Program-made: the position numbers and the translations under genes | Assembly (NCBI GenBank): GCA_934045905.1 | Contig: OW203768.1 | Coordinates: forward strand, 8,956,316 to 9,020,315 | Length of the DNA stretch: 64,000 nt | Source: Leuctra nigra | Taxonomy: Eukaryota; Arthropoda; Insecta; Plecoptera; Leuctridae | Reading direction: 5' to 3' | Part shown: positions 36,001 to 46,655 of the stretch, piece by piece | Layout: every line of letters starts with the position of its first letter | Position numbering within the stretch: position 1 is the first letter of the stretch | The notes under the pieces: generated by a model | Database searches by the model: none | The model's input: only the letters and a program-made list of their open reading frames with translations | Told to the model about the DNA's origin: nothing

Positions 36001-39000
36001 AGAGGCTAAGATGGTACGGACATATGAAGAGGATGGGAAAAGAGAGGATACCATGTAGAGAGGCAGAGCGTGCAGCCATGGGTGTCAGAAGAAAGGCAGG
36101 AAGACCTAGAACCAAATGGATCAACGGAATAGAGGCAGCTGCAGAAGAAAGAGGAGAGTGTTGGGGAGTAATTACAACAGAGAAGTGGTGGGAAGACAGA
36201 GAGAGATGGAGGGAGCTGGTGGAAAGAGAGGAGGCTAAAGAACTGGAAGAAGAGATTGAAGAAGTGTGGAGTGTCGGACTTGGCAAGTCGGCTCTGAGAA
36301 CACAAGTGCCCTAGAACATTGGTGGGATCATCCCACCCCCTGACCCGACAATAGTTGGAAGCAGGGTCGCGATATATTATATTATTGAAATTTTGTAAAA
36401 CTCACATTTCAAATTCAAAAAAAGTCTACTTTTTTAGGACATAATTTAATCAGAATGGAATTATTTTAATTGCATCTTGCTTGCCAAATGCTAATTTAAT
36501 TATTTAAATAATAGTATAATAAAATAGTATGTATTTAAGTACTTACTCATGATTGAATTAGAATTTATGCAATCAGTATTTGTATTCTCGGATTATTAGA
36601 TAATGATATTCATTAGATAATGGTATTCAGATGCATGTCAGGTCAGTTAAATGAAAGTCAATGAATTGGTGATGAAAGTGAAAGGATTTGGGTCATTGCT
36701 TGCATCTACAAATGAAGTGCTAATTTGAAGATACACGTAGGTAGATAATTATTCGTCACTGCATGTTGCCTTTAACTCTACTTCTACTGGTAAAGGTTGA
36801 GGAGCAATGTAAAATAATTATGTTTTCTTTGGAACGAAGAGTTTCTGAATTAGTGCACAAGCAATTTAAATTTGAGCATTTCTACTTGAATAAATCGTAA
36901 GGCAAAATGATAGATTTTCTTATGAAGTATAGGATACTTCTAGAAAGTATCAACACACGAGCAAAGAGTTTCTCTACTAGAAACTCGTTGATACGGGTAC
37001 TCTTATTGAATTGTATCTAGATATTATACAACACAGTCTGTTCTGAAGTTAAAGATTGTGTTAACCTCGGTCCAGGTATCGAGCTCCAGAAGTTCTCCTG
37101 CATTCGACCACATACAACAGCCCGATTGACATTTGGGCTGTCGGATGCATCATGGCCGAACTGTACACCTTCCGACCACTGTTTCCCGGCAACAGCGAGA
37201 TTGACGAGATATTCAAGATCTCGTCGGTGCTTGGGACTCCTGACAAGGTAATTTCATGTTGGCTTGTTTAAAACAGCACACTTCTTGTTGGAAATATCAA
37301 AAATTCAATTCTGATGGCAGAACATATTATTATGATGAACTATCAAGAATTAAATCTAATTCCGAAGAAAATGTCTCTAACCGCATACGCAATTCAATAT
37401 ATTGAAATAAAATATAATATATAATACAATATTGTATAAAATATTATATATTGTAATTCTATATAGGTACCTAATTATGTAAGTTATAAAAGCCAATTTT
37501 AAAATATTTTGCCATCCATCGGCCATGCTATTTTGGCCATTATTCTAGACCACAACCTCTACAAATTTAAATGATTCACCGTAGCTCAGTTGGTAGAGCA
37601 GGGGACTGTACATCCAAAGGTCACAGGCTCGAATCCCACATGGGTAAATCTTTTAAATTTGCACGGCACTTGCACTACCATCCCACCTGAGATGTCAGGA
37701 AATTCATCATCCTACATCTGTTTCAACAATTCTGATTCATTATTCCTAATTATTGTCTCTTTATTCTGGTATCAACAGAAAGACTGGCCGGAAGGTCACC
37801 AGCTGGCAAGTGCGATGAACTTCAGGTTCCCGCATTTTACTGCGCTTCCGCTCAACTCCATTGTTCCCAACGCCAGCAAAGACGCGTTGACGATACTCGA
37901 CGAGATGCTCCGCTGGAATCCCAGCCAGAGACCATCGGCCCAACAAGCGCTCCGGTAGGTTCATCAATCGACTCTCATCTATGCAGTTACGATATGTTTT
38001 AATCAAAGCACGAATATGAACATCAACTAGAGTGTGTTTTCTATCTATCAGTAGGTATCGTTTCTTTTGCGTCGATTTATTATTCATCAGTCATTGGTCA
38101 TAACCAGTAGTCATCGGTCAGTAGGTAGAGTTAGCCAAGTGAATTTGTGCATCTTTCTATTTATGATATTTTATGTGAAATGGGATAAATATTGTAGGAT
38201 GAATTGGTCATTAGGTGACATTACATCAGGTAATGGAGATCTTGGTATGTAACTTATAATGTGTACTTTGTCATTTGGCTTGTGTGAGGAAATTACACTT
38301 TGTGTTCTTATGCTGCAATGACTTTATTATTGATTCTAGCGAAGTGGCTGTCGCTAGAGCAGAGTCATCTCACTATATTTTGTTTAAATGCAATTGTTTT
38401 GAAATTTCAAGTTTACTGATTTGTTGTTTAGGTACCCCTACTTCCAAGTGGGGCAGCAGCTGGCTCAGCCCGAGCAAGCTCGATCAGTCGGCAACTTCGG
38501 TCCGCTCGTCCAACCCGTTCAAGTCTACAGCCGCGTCGCTTCGAGACTCGAATCCAACCACAACGTCGACTCCGCAACTCGCTTCGCAGTCATCAACAGC
38601 CGGAGTCACGACACGACATCTCGATTGACCTCCGAGATCACCGCGAGCAACGACGCTGCCCCCAGGGTGGCAACCAACGGGACCGTCAACGAGGCTGCGT
38701 CGAGACTCGCGTCCAACGCGACGGTCAACGCGAACATGAGTCTGTACTCGGGGTTTCGGTCCGACGCACCCAAGAGCGTGATCGCGAGGTCGCAGAACGC
38801 TGCCGTCGGATACGTTTTCCCGCAACAGAGGAAGGCAAAGTGGGACGACGATAGCGATGGCGAGTTCGGAGATATTCTCGGGTGAGGATGCTTTTACTCA
38901 CAGAATTATTTGCTTCACTTTTTGTGCTGTTATTTGGCTCTACCTTGAGTCTGATCTGTGGCTCTCAGTCTAAAAATCAAGATTACAGCTTTAATGACAA

Positions 39001-39874
39001 TGTAGGTATTGGTTGAAGTACTTCTTCCTTAATTTCTCAAGTACTTACAAAATTTACACACACTGTTCAGTTTTATGCTTGTAATAGGCCAACTTGGCAG
39101 ACATTGAGTAAACACAAGGTCATACTTTAAGACGCTGCAATTACATATTTCATGTATACATCAAACAGCGTATAGAAATCATAACAGATTCCTGAAACTT
39201 ACCTAAATGAAATAGTTTTTCTTTGTGGCAAAGAGTTTTAACTAGCAACTACAAAATCAGACCTGATTCCCTACTGTTTCTTGGCTGATTAGTGGATTAA
39301 ATTATCTTCAAATTTCTTACTAGGCAATTTTTCAACCTAGTTTTCTAACATTTGTGGATTTTGTATGCCAATTGTCAGGATTAATATTTGTGAGAAAATT
39401 TGATAAATTTGTTTCGTTTATCAAGTTTGATTTCTTTAACTTAAAGGTATGTGTGATTGTTGTTTCAGAAGCAAAGTGGCCCCCGAGAAAGAGAACCGCC
39501 CCGCCTGGAGCAGCAAACAGCCGCTCCCCGTGAGCGCCAAGCAGCACTACCTGACCGTCGCCCGGTACGTGGCCGGCCAGAGCACCAACATCGGGCGCAG
39601 CCGCCACGGCGCCACGTACAAGCCGGCCACGGAGCAGCTCGCCGAGAAGCGAGCAGCGTGGAACAACACGTCTGCCAAACAGCACTACATCACGCAGTCG
39701 CGGTACGTCGCCGGAACTAAACTGCCGCTGCAGACGAACAAGGCGAGGAACATCTACGATCAGGCGTCGGAAGTGCCCAAGGTCGCGATCAAGTCGAGTA
39801 ATTTGTTTGCGAGAGACTCGAACAGGAGTGGACTTCATGGTCGTACCGATTGGGCTGCCAAATACTTGAAGTGA
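30010..39874 (+). CDS. Mak: MAK/ICK (RCK family) serine/threonine kinase
   Basis: Eight exons: 30010-30116, 30319-30373, 30495-30616, 30829-31041, 37076-37247, 37779-37954, 38432-38881 and 39469-39874; 567 codons including stop. The kinase domain shows [26 protein letters not shown], the TDY activation motif followed by VSTRWYRAPE, and SPIDIWAVG. The tail carries two KQHY(L/I)T..RYVAG repeats and ends GRTDWAAKY, as in vertebrate MAK and ICK. These kinases act at the tip of cilia and limit ciliary length; sperm or sensory cilia are the likely site in an insect. The family usually starts at MNRY, so ATG 30016 may be used instead of 30010. Intron 4 is 6 kb and holds two LINEs. Confidence 0.93.
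31333..32419 (+). mobile_element. RTE-type LINE copy A, 5'-truncated
   Basis: An open frame (31326-32369) starts inside the reverse transcriptase. It has [12 protein letters not shown], the YADD catalytic motif and the C-terminal [11 protein letters not shown] region typical of RTE-like elements. It aligns with copy B from about 35277. It ends in a short 3' UTR with a stem-loop (GGTGGGAATACCCACC). It is in the kinase intron, same strand as the gene. Confidence 0.75.
32420..32610 (+). repeat. 39-bp minisatellite between the two LINE copies
   Basis: About five units built on AGCCACATGAACAGGGCAGC plus a GCAGCAGCGACATCAGCG part. It begins directly after the end of copy A. It probably represents the 5' UTR of copy B, which is inference. 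Confidence 0.75.
32420..36362 (+). mobile_element. RTE-type LINE copy B, near full length, one nonsense codon
   Basis: A frame at 32878-33246 overlaps a second frame open from 33222 (first ATG 33267) to 35654. The second encodes an apurinic-type endonuclease ([31 protein letters not shown]) and reverse transcriptase ([20 protein letters not shown]). A single TAG at 35652-35654 interrupts it; the same frame then continues to 36314 with [11 protein letters not shown]. The 3' UTR has a perfect stem-loop (GGTGGGAT-C-ATCCCACC). The endonuclease resembles the domain captured in bovine CFDP2/p97Bcnt, which supports RTE. Confidence 0.8.
37574..37646 (+). mobile_element. tRNA-Tyr-derived sequence (probable SINE head)
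   Basis: It has a pol III A box (TAGCTCAGTTGG, 37582-37593) and B box (GGCTCGAATCC, 37626-37636). The anticodon-loop region CTGTACA would carry GTA, as in intron-less tRNA-Tyr. The acceptor stem does not pair properly, so it is not a working tRNA. It lies in a kinase intron. Confidence 0.6.
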
Positions 39875-40347
39875 CTGTAATTAGAACCTTTCTGTGATAG
39901 TGATTTGGTTTTTAGTGGTCTATTGTGATCGGTGCGCAACAAGAAAGAATGCTGGTGGAAAATCTGTCGGTAAGTGAAGGGAAAAGCCAATTTCTTCTTA
40001 TCTCCTTCGTAGCTTTAAAGTTTCTACCTACATCACTAGGTACAATCAAGAAACACGTGGCGCATGCGTGGACTGAACAATCTAACTATGTACCTTCTTC
40101 GTAAATTATAGCAATGCGAACGATTTTGTAGCATATCTATTTAGGAAACGTTATTACATTTTTGTACACATTGAAGGTGTTGAAGAAGGCTAAGCTTCTG
40201 AATTTTATTGTAATGTTAGAATAGATTTAACCACGAATAGAGAGAGTGTATGATAGTTTGGATTGTTTAGGATGACAGTACCGAGAACAATTGTCAAATT
40301 TATAGGTAGAATGAGTACCTACTACCTACCTAAGTGAGGAGGTAGTA
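39875..40347. other. 3' region of the MAK-like gene
   Basis: Presumed 3' UTR. The first canonical AATAAA I find is at 40760-40765, so the UTR may extend through the MITE at 40348-40499. Nothing else seen. Confidence 0.35.
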
Positions 40348-40499
40348 CAGTGGGCCGCAGGAATTGTGTTAACTCTCCATTCATCCCCCACCACATTTGA
40401 ACAACTTTTTCCGTGTTACCCGTCAAGGGGAAGGAGCCTAAACTAACGTAAATGTGGAAACGGAGGATGGAGGGTTAACACAATTCCTGCAGCCGACTG
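40348..40499. mobile_element. 152-bp palindromic MITE, TA-flanked
   Basis: Ends CAGTGGGCCGCAGGAATTGT and ACAATTCCTGCAGCCGACTG are inverted repeats with three mismatches, followed by matched GTTAAC(T/C)CTCCAT. TA flanks both sides (40346-40347, 40500-40501). Non-coding. Confidence 0.7.
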
Positions 40500-40878
40500 T
40501 ACACGTAACTGATAGCAGTCAACTCGAAAGAGTTATGTGTAAAAATTCAAATTGTCATTGTGACAACACATTTTACAACGACATTAATTTCATGCGGTCC
40601 GTTAACAATAATAATTTGTTGATAGGATGAAAGTTTATATTTTATGCTAGGTATTTAAGTAGGTATATATTTTAAATGAAGTGACTGATTTTCTCAAAAA
40701 ACAACACTAACTTTTTGCCTTCCAAAATTATTTACACGTGAAACTGTTGATTGAGACAGAATAAATACCTAATTATTGAATGTAGGCACAGACAGACCTA
40801 TTGATTAAACTCTTTAGGTACCTAAAACCTGCTGATGTGCCTAAATGAAAAGAAGGAAGTTTTTTTAAGTACCTACTA

Positions 40879-41356
40879 AAGTTCGTTCACGTTTTGATTA
40901 TCAAGGCGTAATGGCGGCCCTGTGCTACTGTAGTCTAGCGAACAATTGTATACCTACACATGTAAATATCAATATTCAAAAAATATGTAAAAGTCGACTG
41001 TAGATGAAGATAAATCAGTTTTATTGAAGTTTTCTAATATTTTCTACTATTAAAAAGTGTGTTATCACATAATTTATACAATTTCAATAATACAAAGAAG
41101 AAAGTCTTGCCATTACAGGGGGCCAATTCTTGAGTTTTCATGTTTTGAAACCATGTGTGGTTTCTTTGTTTAAAACGTAAAAAAGTTGAAGGCTAAGCAA
41201 TAGTTGTCAACTTTTTTAAAAAAACGTAAGGAAACATGTTCACGTAAAAAAACATGAAAACTCAAGAATTGACCCCCAGGGCAGTGCTCATGTGAACGAC
41301 CAATGAACGAGGTGATCGACTAAACCGTCAGAGATATTCTTACCGTGAACGAACTT
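40879..41356. mobile_element. TA-flanked MITE, copy 2, interrupted by a second MITE
   Basis: Ends AAGTTCGTTCACG and CGTGAACGAACTT are flanked by TA. The sequence matches 28266-28584 except for the block 41119-41276. Confidence 0.75.
41119..41276. mobile_element. Nested 158-bp MITE (GGGGCCAATTCTTGAG ends)
   Basis: Ends GGGGCCAATTCTTGAG and CTCAAGAATTGACCCC are inverted repeats with one mismatch and continue inward (TTTTCATG / CATGAAAA). CAG occurs on both sides. The uninterrupted sister copy at 28498-28512 has only one CAG at this point, which proves the insertion. The exact duplication length is blurred by the G and C runs. Confidence 0.75.
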
Positions 41357-41358
41357 TA

Positions 41359-41948
41359 CGTACCTAGGTAAAGAATCGAATCGTTGGAAAAATAATATTT
41401 TGTCCTTGTTTCATTAAATTTAAAAAACAATAATTTCTTTTAGTGAGAATCAATTTTTTGCAAAGAATTGTCATTTATAGACCATAGTAGGTAGTCAAGA
41501 TTCAAGCAGCTGCGTATTATTCTAACTTTCAGCTTTTTGTTAGAAAAACACTTTCTGCCAGTCTAAAAACTGAATTGTGATTATGAGTTATGACTGAGGT
41601 TTTACTTCATTAAATGTGAGTGAATTTTTATTAATGTATTATGTGTAGAGATGATTATCGTTTGATTTCATTACAACAGTTCATTCTGTTATTAATGTTT
41701 AATTTTGTCGGAATGTTATTTGAATGGACTACATTATAAAAAAAGCAATGACCTTTGTAAAAATGCTTGTGACCTTGGGATCTAGCATGTGATCAACAGA
41801 TGTTTGTTTTGTATATCAGGAAGCAGGTAACAACTTGGCATTCTAAGATTGTAGGAACTTCATGATATTGAAGTACCTACCTACCTTCAGAACTAAGGAA
41901 AGTGTATAAAAAGTATTTGTTTTTGGTTGGCAGTAAATTAGTTATAGG
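41359..41948. other. Upstream DNA of isomerase copy 1 (duplicated at 48950-49470)
   Basis: Aligns by eye with 48955-49470: shared words include ATTATTTTGTCCT / ATATTTTGTCC, AAAGAATTGTCA, GTGATCAACAGATGTTTGTTTTGTAT and TTGGCTGCAAATTAGTTA (GGCAGTAAATTAGTTA here). This is the left part of a segmental duplication; the LTR element cuts it off from its gene. Confidence 0.65.
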
Positions 41949-42147
41949 TGTGATGTTGGCTAGAACTGATGATCTAGAAGGCAGTGCCAACAGGAAGTGA
42001 ACATAGTCTCTAGTGTGACTAGAGTGGTTACATTGTTAGTTGCTGGCTGTTTTAGAATAAAGAAGACTACCACATTATATTCTTATAATTATCTGTTTCA
42101 ATTAAATAACTTATGTAGTTTATTAAGTATTGATTGATAACAACACA
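41949..42147 (+). repeat. 5' LTR, 199 bp
   Basis: Begins TGTGATG and ends AACAACACA. By eye it is identical to 46260-46458. It contains AATAAAG (42057-42063). Outside is the duplicated target ATAGG (41944-41948). Confidence 0.93.
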
Positions 42148-42226
42148 TGGTGGCAGCGCGTGAGTAAGAAAACCAGTAAATTTACGCAGTATTACGTTAT
42201 TTTCGGTGTAAGAAAAGCAAGAAAAA

Positions 42227-45200
42227 ATGGTGCTCGGAGATGAGGCCAATGTTCATGTTCAACAACAGCCATTACCTCAAGCCGATTCTACTACTCAATT
42301 ACAACCACCTCCAAAATTCGACTTCACCGATCCACAAACATGGACCAGGTGGATTCGGAGATACGAGCGTTTCCGTATTTCAAGTTGTCTGGACAAAGCA
42401 AGTAAGTCAAGACAGGTCCATCATCTCATTTACTGTATGGGAGATGAAGCGGAGGATATCTTACTTTCTATGGAGCTCACTGCCCTAGAAGAAGATGATT
42501 ATGAATTGGTTGTAGAAAAGTTTAATTCTCACTTTGTCAAAAGGAGAAATGTGATATTTGAAAGAGCCAAATTCCATCAGAGGAAGCAAGAAGAGGGGGA
42601 ATCAGCGGCTGAGTTTATAACATCATTGTATACATTAGTAAAACATTGTGCGTATGGAGCACTACAGGAAGAACTTATCAGAGATAGGTTAGTGGTAGGT
42701 CTTAGAGACACCAAGTTATCCGAAACTTTGCAAATGGATGCAGAGCTAACTTTGAAGAAGGCCATCGATAAGGTCCGAGTACATGAAGACATTCGAGGTC
42801 AGCAGAAGATCCTGAGGGGGTTAGAAAGCAATGATGCGAATGTTGATATGGTTAAATCAAATAAACCTAAGTTTCAGCATTCAGGTGCCCGTTCTCACCA
42901 GCAACAGGAACATTTCAAGCCGTCGAGCAGCTACAGTGGTCAGAATAAATCTGCAGACCGCTGTACCAGATGTGGACGCACACCATCTCACCCGATACGA
43001 GATTGTCCAGCGAGGGAGGTGAAGTGCAGAAGCTGTAACATCATGGGCCACTTCGAGAAACACTGCCGCAGTAAGAAGAAGCAGTCAACGGTACACGAAG
43101 TGCGAACCGGAGGCCAGCAACCCGAAGTATATCTAGGTACGATAGACGGGGACACCACCGACGACCCATGGTTCGTGACACTACTAGTAAATGGTAAGCG
43201 AACACAATTCAAAATTGACACAGGTGCCGATGTAACTGTACTCTCGGAAGAGGAATACAAATCCAGGTTTTCCAAGCATAAGCTTAGTCCAACGACGAAG
43301 ACACTTCTGGGACCAGGACGAGCAACCTTAGATGTCAAAGGTCAGTTTAAAGCAACATTTCAAGTAAAACAAAACAAGTCTGTTCAAGACATCTTTGTGG
43401 TCAGCAACCTAAGCAGTGCACTACTGGGCCGACCAGCAATCAGAAGTTTAAACCTAGTTCAGCAGATCCACGCGGTAAAGCAGATTGATCCACTGAGCCA
43501 AGGAGACGTCAAGAAAGAATACCCATCTCTGTTCACGGGATTGGGTGAATTGAAAGGCGAGTACAAGATACGGCTCCAAGCTGGAGCAGAACCATTCGCC
43601 ATCGCCGTTCCACGTCGAGTAGCAATACCACTCTTGCCAAAGGTAAAAGAGGAACTTGAGAAGATGGAGAAAGCAGGTGTTATCTCCAAGGTCGACGAGC
43701 CAACAGATTGGTGCGCAGGAATGGTGGTAGTGCCGAAGAAAAATGGAAACGTAAGAATATGTGTAGATCTTACACACCTGAATAGAAGTGTCCAGCGGGA
43801 GCGTCATATTATGCCTGCTATGGAAGAAACCTTGGGACACCTAGGTAGAGCAACTGTGTTCAGCAAATTAGACGCGAATTCGGGATTCTGGCAGATCAAG
43901 CTTTCCGAAGAGTCACGTAAGCTCACAACCTTTATTACTCCCTATGGTAGGTATTGGTTCAACAGGGTTCCATTCGGGATAACTTCGGCACCAGAAGTGT
44001 ATCAAAGGAAAATGTCGGAACTACTCGAAGGACTACCCGGAGTAGTATGTCACATGGACGATGTTCTTATCTTTGGGGAAACAAGGAAAGAACACGATCA
44101 ACGACTGTCAGCAGTGCTTACAGCAATCAGTAATGCAGGTGTCACACTGAATGAAGCAAAATGTGAATTTGGTGTCAGCACAGTCAAGTTTCTGGGTTAC
44201 ATTCTAGGAGAGTCTGGAGTGAAAGTTGATCCCAGCAAGACATCAGCAATAAATCTCATGAAAAGTCCGAAAGATGTTTCAGGCGTAAGAAGACTTCTGG
44301 GGATGACTAACCAACTAATGAAGTTCGTTCCTAATCTGGCAGTAATGACAAAACCAATTCGCGAACTCTTGTCAGGAGACAACTTTCAGTGGGGAGCGCC
44401 TCAAGAAGAAGCTTTTACAAAAATCAAGGAGAAGTTGACGACGACCCCGACGTTAATGTTCTACGACGTCAATAGGGAGATCCGTTTAACGACAGACGCA
44501 TCATCGTTTGGTTTGGGATGTGTTCTGGAACAGCTGGACGAGTCCAATGTTTGGCGGCCAGTAGCGTACGCATCCAGATCACTCACCGACACTGAAACCA
44601 GGTATGCCCAGATCGAGAAGGAAGCTTTGGGAATTGTATGGGCATGTGACAGATTCCAGAATTTCCTCATAGGTAAACAGTTCCATGTACATACTGATCA
44701 TTTACCTCTTGTTCCCATAATGCTAAAGAAGTCTCTGAGCGATCTGTCACCAAGAATTCTGAGAATGAGAATGAAATTGATGAGATTTGCATTTACTATC
44801 TCGCATGTTCCAGGTAAAGATCTACATACGGCAGACACTCTGTCCAGAGAGCCGGTAGAAATTGCTTCTGCTCAATGTTGTGAGTTTGAAGCAGAGATAA
44901 ACGAATGTGTTGACCAGGTCATAGGAGAGCTTCCAGCAACGGATGCACGTCTCGACGAGATAAGGAAAGCCCAGCAAGAGGATCGTACATCTCAACAAGT
45001 CAAAAGATACATTGCTGACGGGTGGCCATCGAAGCGAGACCTAGCAGCCAATGCCGCTCCATTCTTTCAAGAAAGAGGTAACCTGACTGTCCAGCAGGGA
45101 CTTCTGATGAAAGACCAACGACTGTACATACCAGGAAGTATGCAGAAGGAAATTCTACATAGAATCCATGAAGGTCACTTAGGGATTAATAAATGTAGAG

Positions 45201-46177
45201 AGAGAGCCAGACAGTCAGTGTGGTGGCCAGGAATGAGCCAGCATATTATAGATGTAGTTAACAAATGTCAACATTGTTTGGAACACCGGGAAAATCCACA
45301 AGAACCGTTATTGACAACACCTTTGCCAGAGCGAGCATGGCAGAGAGTAGCCATGGATTTGTTTCAACTCAAGGAACACAAGTATTTGATAATTGTAGAT
45401 TATTACTCAAAGTTCCCTGAAGTATTATTGTTGGATAAAACCACCAGCAAGTATGTCATCAATCGCATCAAGTCGGTATTTGCGAGGTATGGAATTCCGG
45501 AAGAAGTTGTTTCAGACAACGGACCGCAGTTCAGCTCAGACGAGTTTCGAAGATTCGCAACAACCTACGGATTCAAGCATGTGACCAGCAGCCCAAGATA
45601 TCCAAAGGCGAACGGACTTGCGGAACGGACAGTGAAAACCATGAAAGGTATCCTGCAGAAGTCAGAAGATGTATATCTCGGAATGCTAGCATACCGATCA
45701 ACACCACTAGCATCAGGGCGTAGTCCGGCGCAGATGCTAATGAGCCGACAGCCAAGAACAACGCTAGTAACTGCTTCGGACAACCTACTACCTAATCAAA
45801 TCAACACCCAAGCGTGGAGAAGGAGGGAAGAGGCTAGGAAAGCGAAGCAGAAGCACGATTACGACCGAAGACATCGTGCCAGAGAGTTACCACCGTTAGA
45901 ATTAGGTTCACATGTATATGTTACAGATCAGAAGAAATATGGCCAGGTGATAGCAGCCGGTACCACTCCGCGGTCATATCATGTAGAGACATCAGAGGGG
46001 ACACTCAGAAGAAATCGAGTCCACCTCATGCCATCACCGAAACCAGATGTGCCCGGTCCGGCAGCAGCGGACGAGCCACAGGATGAACCACAGGATGAAC
46101 CAGCAACACCACCCGGAGCATATCGTTCTAGGCGGGGCAGAGTCATTCAAAGACCACAAAGATTCAATGATTATTAG
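42227..46177 (+). CDS. Retrotransposon Gag-Pol polyprotein, 1316 aa, intact
   Basis: One uninterrupted frame from a good ATG. Residues 30-200 resemble Ty3-type Gag. Two CCHC knuckles follow (about 246-280), then protease with DTGA (331-334) and reverse transcriptase with KLDANSGFWQI and the catalytic HMDD (about 609-612) in place of the common YxDD. RNase H shows TTDASSFGLG. The integrase has an HHCC zinc finger (HEGHLGINKCR ... CQHC), then the catalytic core (AMDLF, SDNGPQFSS). The C-terminus is Pro/Asp/Glu-rich with a short DEPQDEP duplication. It resembles K02A2.6-type proteins of the Mag side of Ty3. Gag and Pol share one frame, so no frameshift is needed. Confidence 0.92.
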   Translation: MVLGDEANVHVQQQPLPQADSTTQLQPPPKFDFTDPQTWTRWIRRYERFRISSCLDKASKSRQVHHLIYCMGDEAEDILLSMELTALEEDDYELVVEKFNSHFVKRRNVIFERAKFHQRKQEEGESAAEFITSLYTLVKHCAYGALQEELIRDRLVVGLRDTKLSETLQMDAELTLKKAIDKVRVHEDIRGQQKILRGLESNDANVDMVKSNKPKFQHSGARSHQQQEHFKPSSSYSGQNKSADRCTRCGRTPSHPIRDCPAREVKCRSCNIMGHFEKHCRSKKKQSTVHEVRTGGQQPEVYLGTIDGDTTDDPWFVTLLVNGKRTQFKIDTGADVTVLSEEEYKSRFSKHKLSPTTKTLLGPGRATLDVKGQFKATFQVKQNKSVQDIFVVSNLSSALLGRPAIRSLNLVQQIHAVKQIDPLSQGDVKKEYPSLFTGLGELKGEYKIRLQAGAEPFAIAVPRRVAIPLLPKVKEELEKMEKAGVISKVDEPTDWCAGMVVVPKKNGNVRICVDLTHLNRSVQRERHIMPAMEETLGHLGRATVFSKLDANSGFWQIKLSEESRKLTTFITPYGRYWFNRVPFGITSAPEVYQRKMSELLEGLPGVVCHMDDVLIFGETRKEHDQRLSAVLTAISNAGVTLNEAKCEFGVSTVKFLGYILGESGVKVDPSKTSAINLMKSPKDVSGVRRLLGMTNQLMKFVPNLAVMTKPIRELLSGDNFQWGAPQEEAFTKIKEKLTTTPTLMFYDVNREIRLTTDASSFGLGCVLEQLDESNVWRPVAYASRSLTDTETRYAQIEKEALGIVWACDRFQNFLIGKQFHVHTDHLPLVPIMLKKSLSDLSPRILRMRMKLMRFAFTISHVPGKDLHTADTLSREPVEIASAQCCEFEAEINECVDQVIGELPATDARLDEIRKAQQEDRTSQQVKRYIADGWPSKRDLAANAAPFFQERGNLTVQQGLLMKDQRLYIPGSMQKEILHRIHEGHLGINKCRERARQSVWWPGMSQHIIDVVNKCQHCLEHRENPQEPLLTTPLPERAWQRVAMDLFQLKEHKYLIIVDYYSKFPEVLLLDKTTSKYVINRIKSVFARYGIPEEVVSDNGPQFSSDEFRRFATTYGFKHVTSSPRYPKANGLAERTVKTMKGILQKSEDVYLGMLAYRSTPLASGRSPAQMLMSRQPRTTLVTASDNLLPNQINTQAWRRREEARKAKQKHDYDRRHRARELPPLELGSHVYVTDQKKYGQVIAAGTTPRSYHVETSEGTLRRNRVHLMPSPKPDVPGPAAADEPQDEPQDEPATPPGAYRSRRGRVIQRPQRFNDY

Positions 46178-46259
46178 CATTGTCTAATTCTAACATTTGT
46201 ACTATTAGTTTGAAATTTCATAAGTTGTATTCATGTTTGTTAGTACCCAAAAAGGGGGA

Positions 46260-46458
46260 TGTGATGTTGGCTAGAACTGATGATCTAGAAGGCAGTGCCA
46301 ACAGGAAGTGAACATAGTCTCTAGTGTGACTAGAGTGGTTACATTGTTAGTTGCTGGCTGTTTTAGAATAAAGAAGACTACCACATTATATTCTTATAAT
46401 TATCTGTTTCAATTAAATAACTTATGTAGTTTATTAAGTATTGATTGATAACAACACA
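46260..46458 (+). repeat. 3' LTR, 199 bp
   Basis: Identical by eye to the 5' LTR at 41949-42147. It is followed by the second ATAGG. Confidence 0.93.
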
Positions 46459-46655
46459 ATAGGTACCTTAATATTTTTTCTTTTTAAAGGTGTGGTGTTT
46501 CCATGTTTATTTTTGAGATAAATAAAATACATTGAAGCAACTCTAACCTATCTGTCATTTCAAGAAGTCTTTCAGGAATTATTGAACTTGCAAAATACCT
46601 AAATTGAGTTATCAATTTAACTGGATATTTTGGTGAAATATTCTGTAGTTAAATC

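Larger units (their letters stand above)
41949..46458 (+). mobile_element. Complete Ty3-type LTR retrotransposon with 5-bp target duplication
   Basis: Two identical 199-bp LTRs bracket one long frame. ATAGG flanks the element at 41944-41948 and 46459-46463. A purine tract AAAAAGGGGGA (46249-46259) sits directly before the 3' LTR. The sequence after the 5' LTR, TGGTGGCAGCGC, begins with TGG as a primer-binding site should; I could not name the tRNA. There is no env-like frame. Confidence 0.93.

Noticed and set aside
37574..37646. Functional tRNA-Tyr gene
   Set aside because: Acceptor stem does not pair and the anticodon stem is weak.
43454..43840. Antisense frames inside the retrotransposon Gag-Pol
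   Set aside because: Shadows of the intact sense frame.
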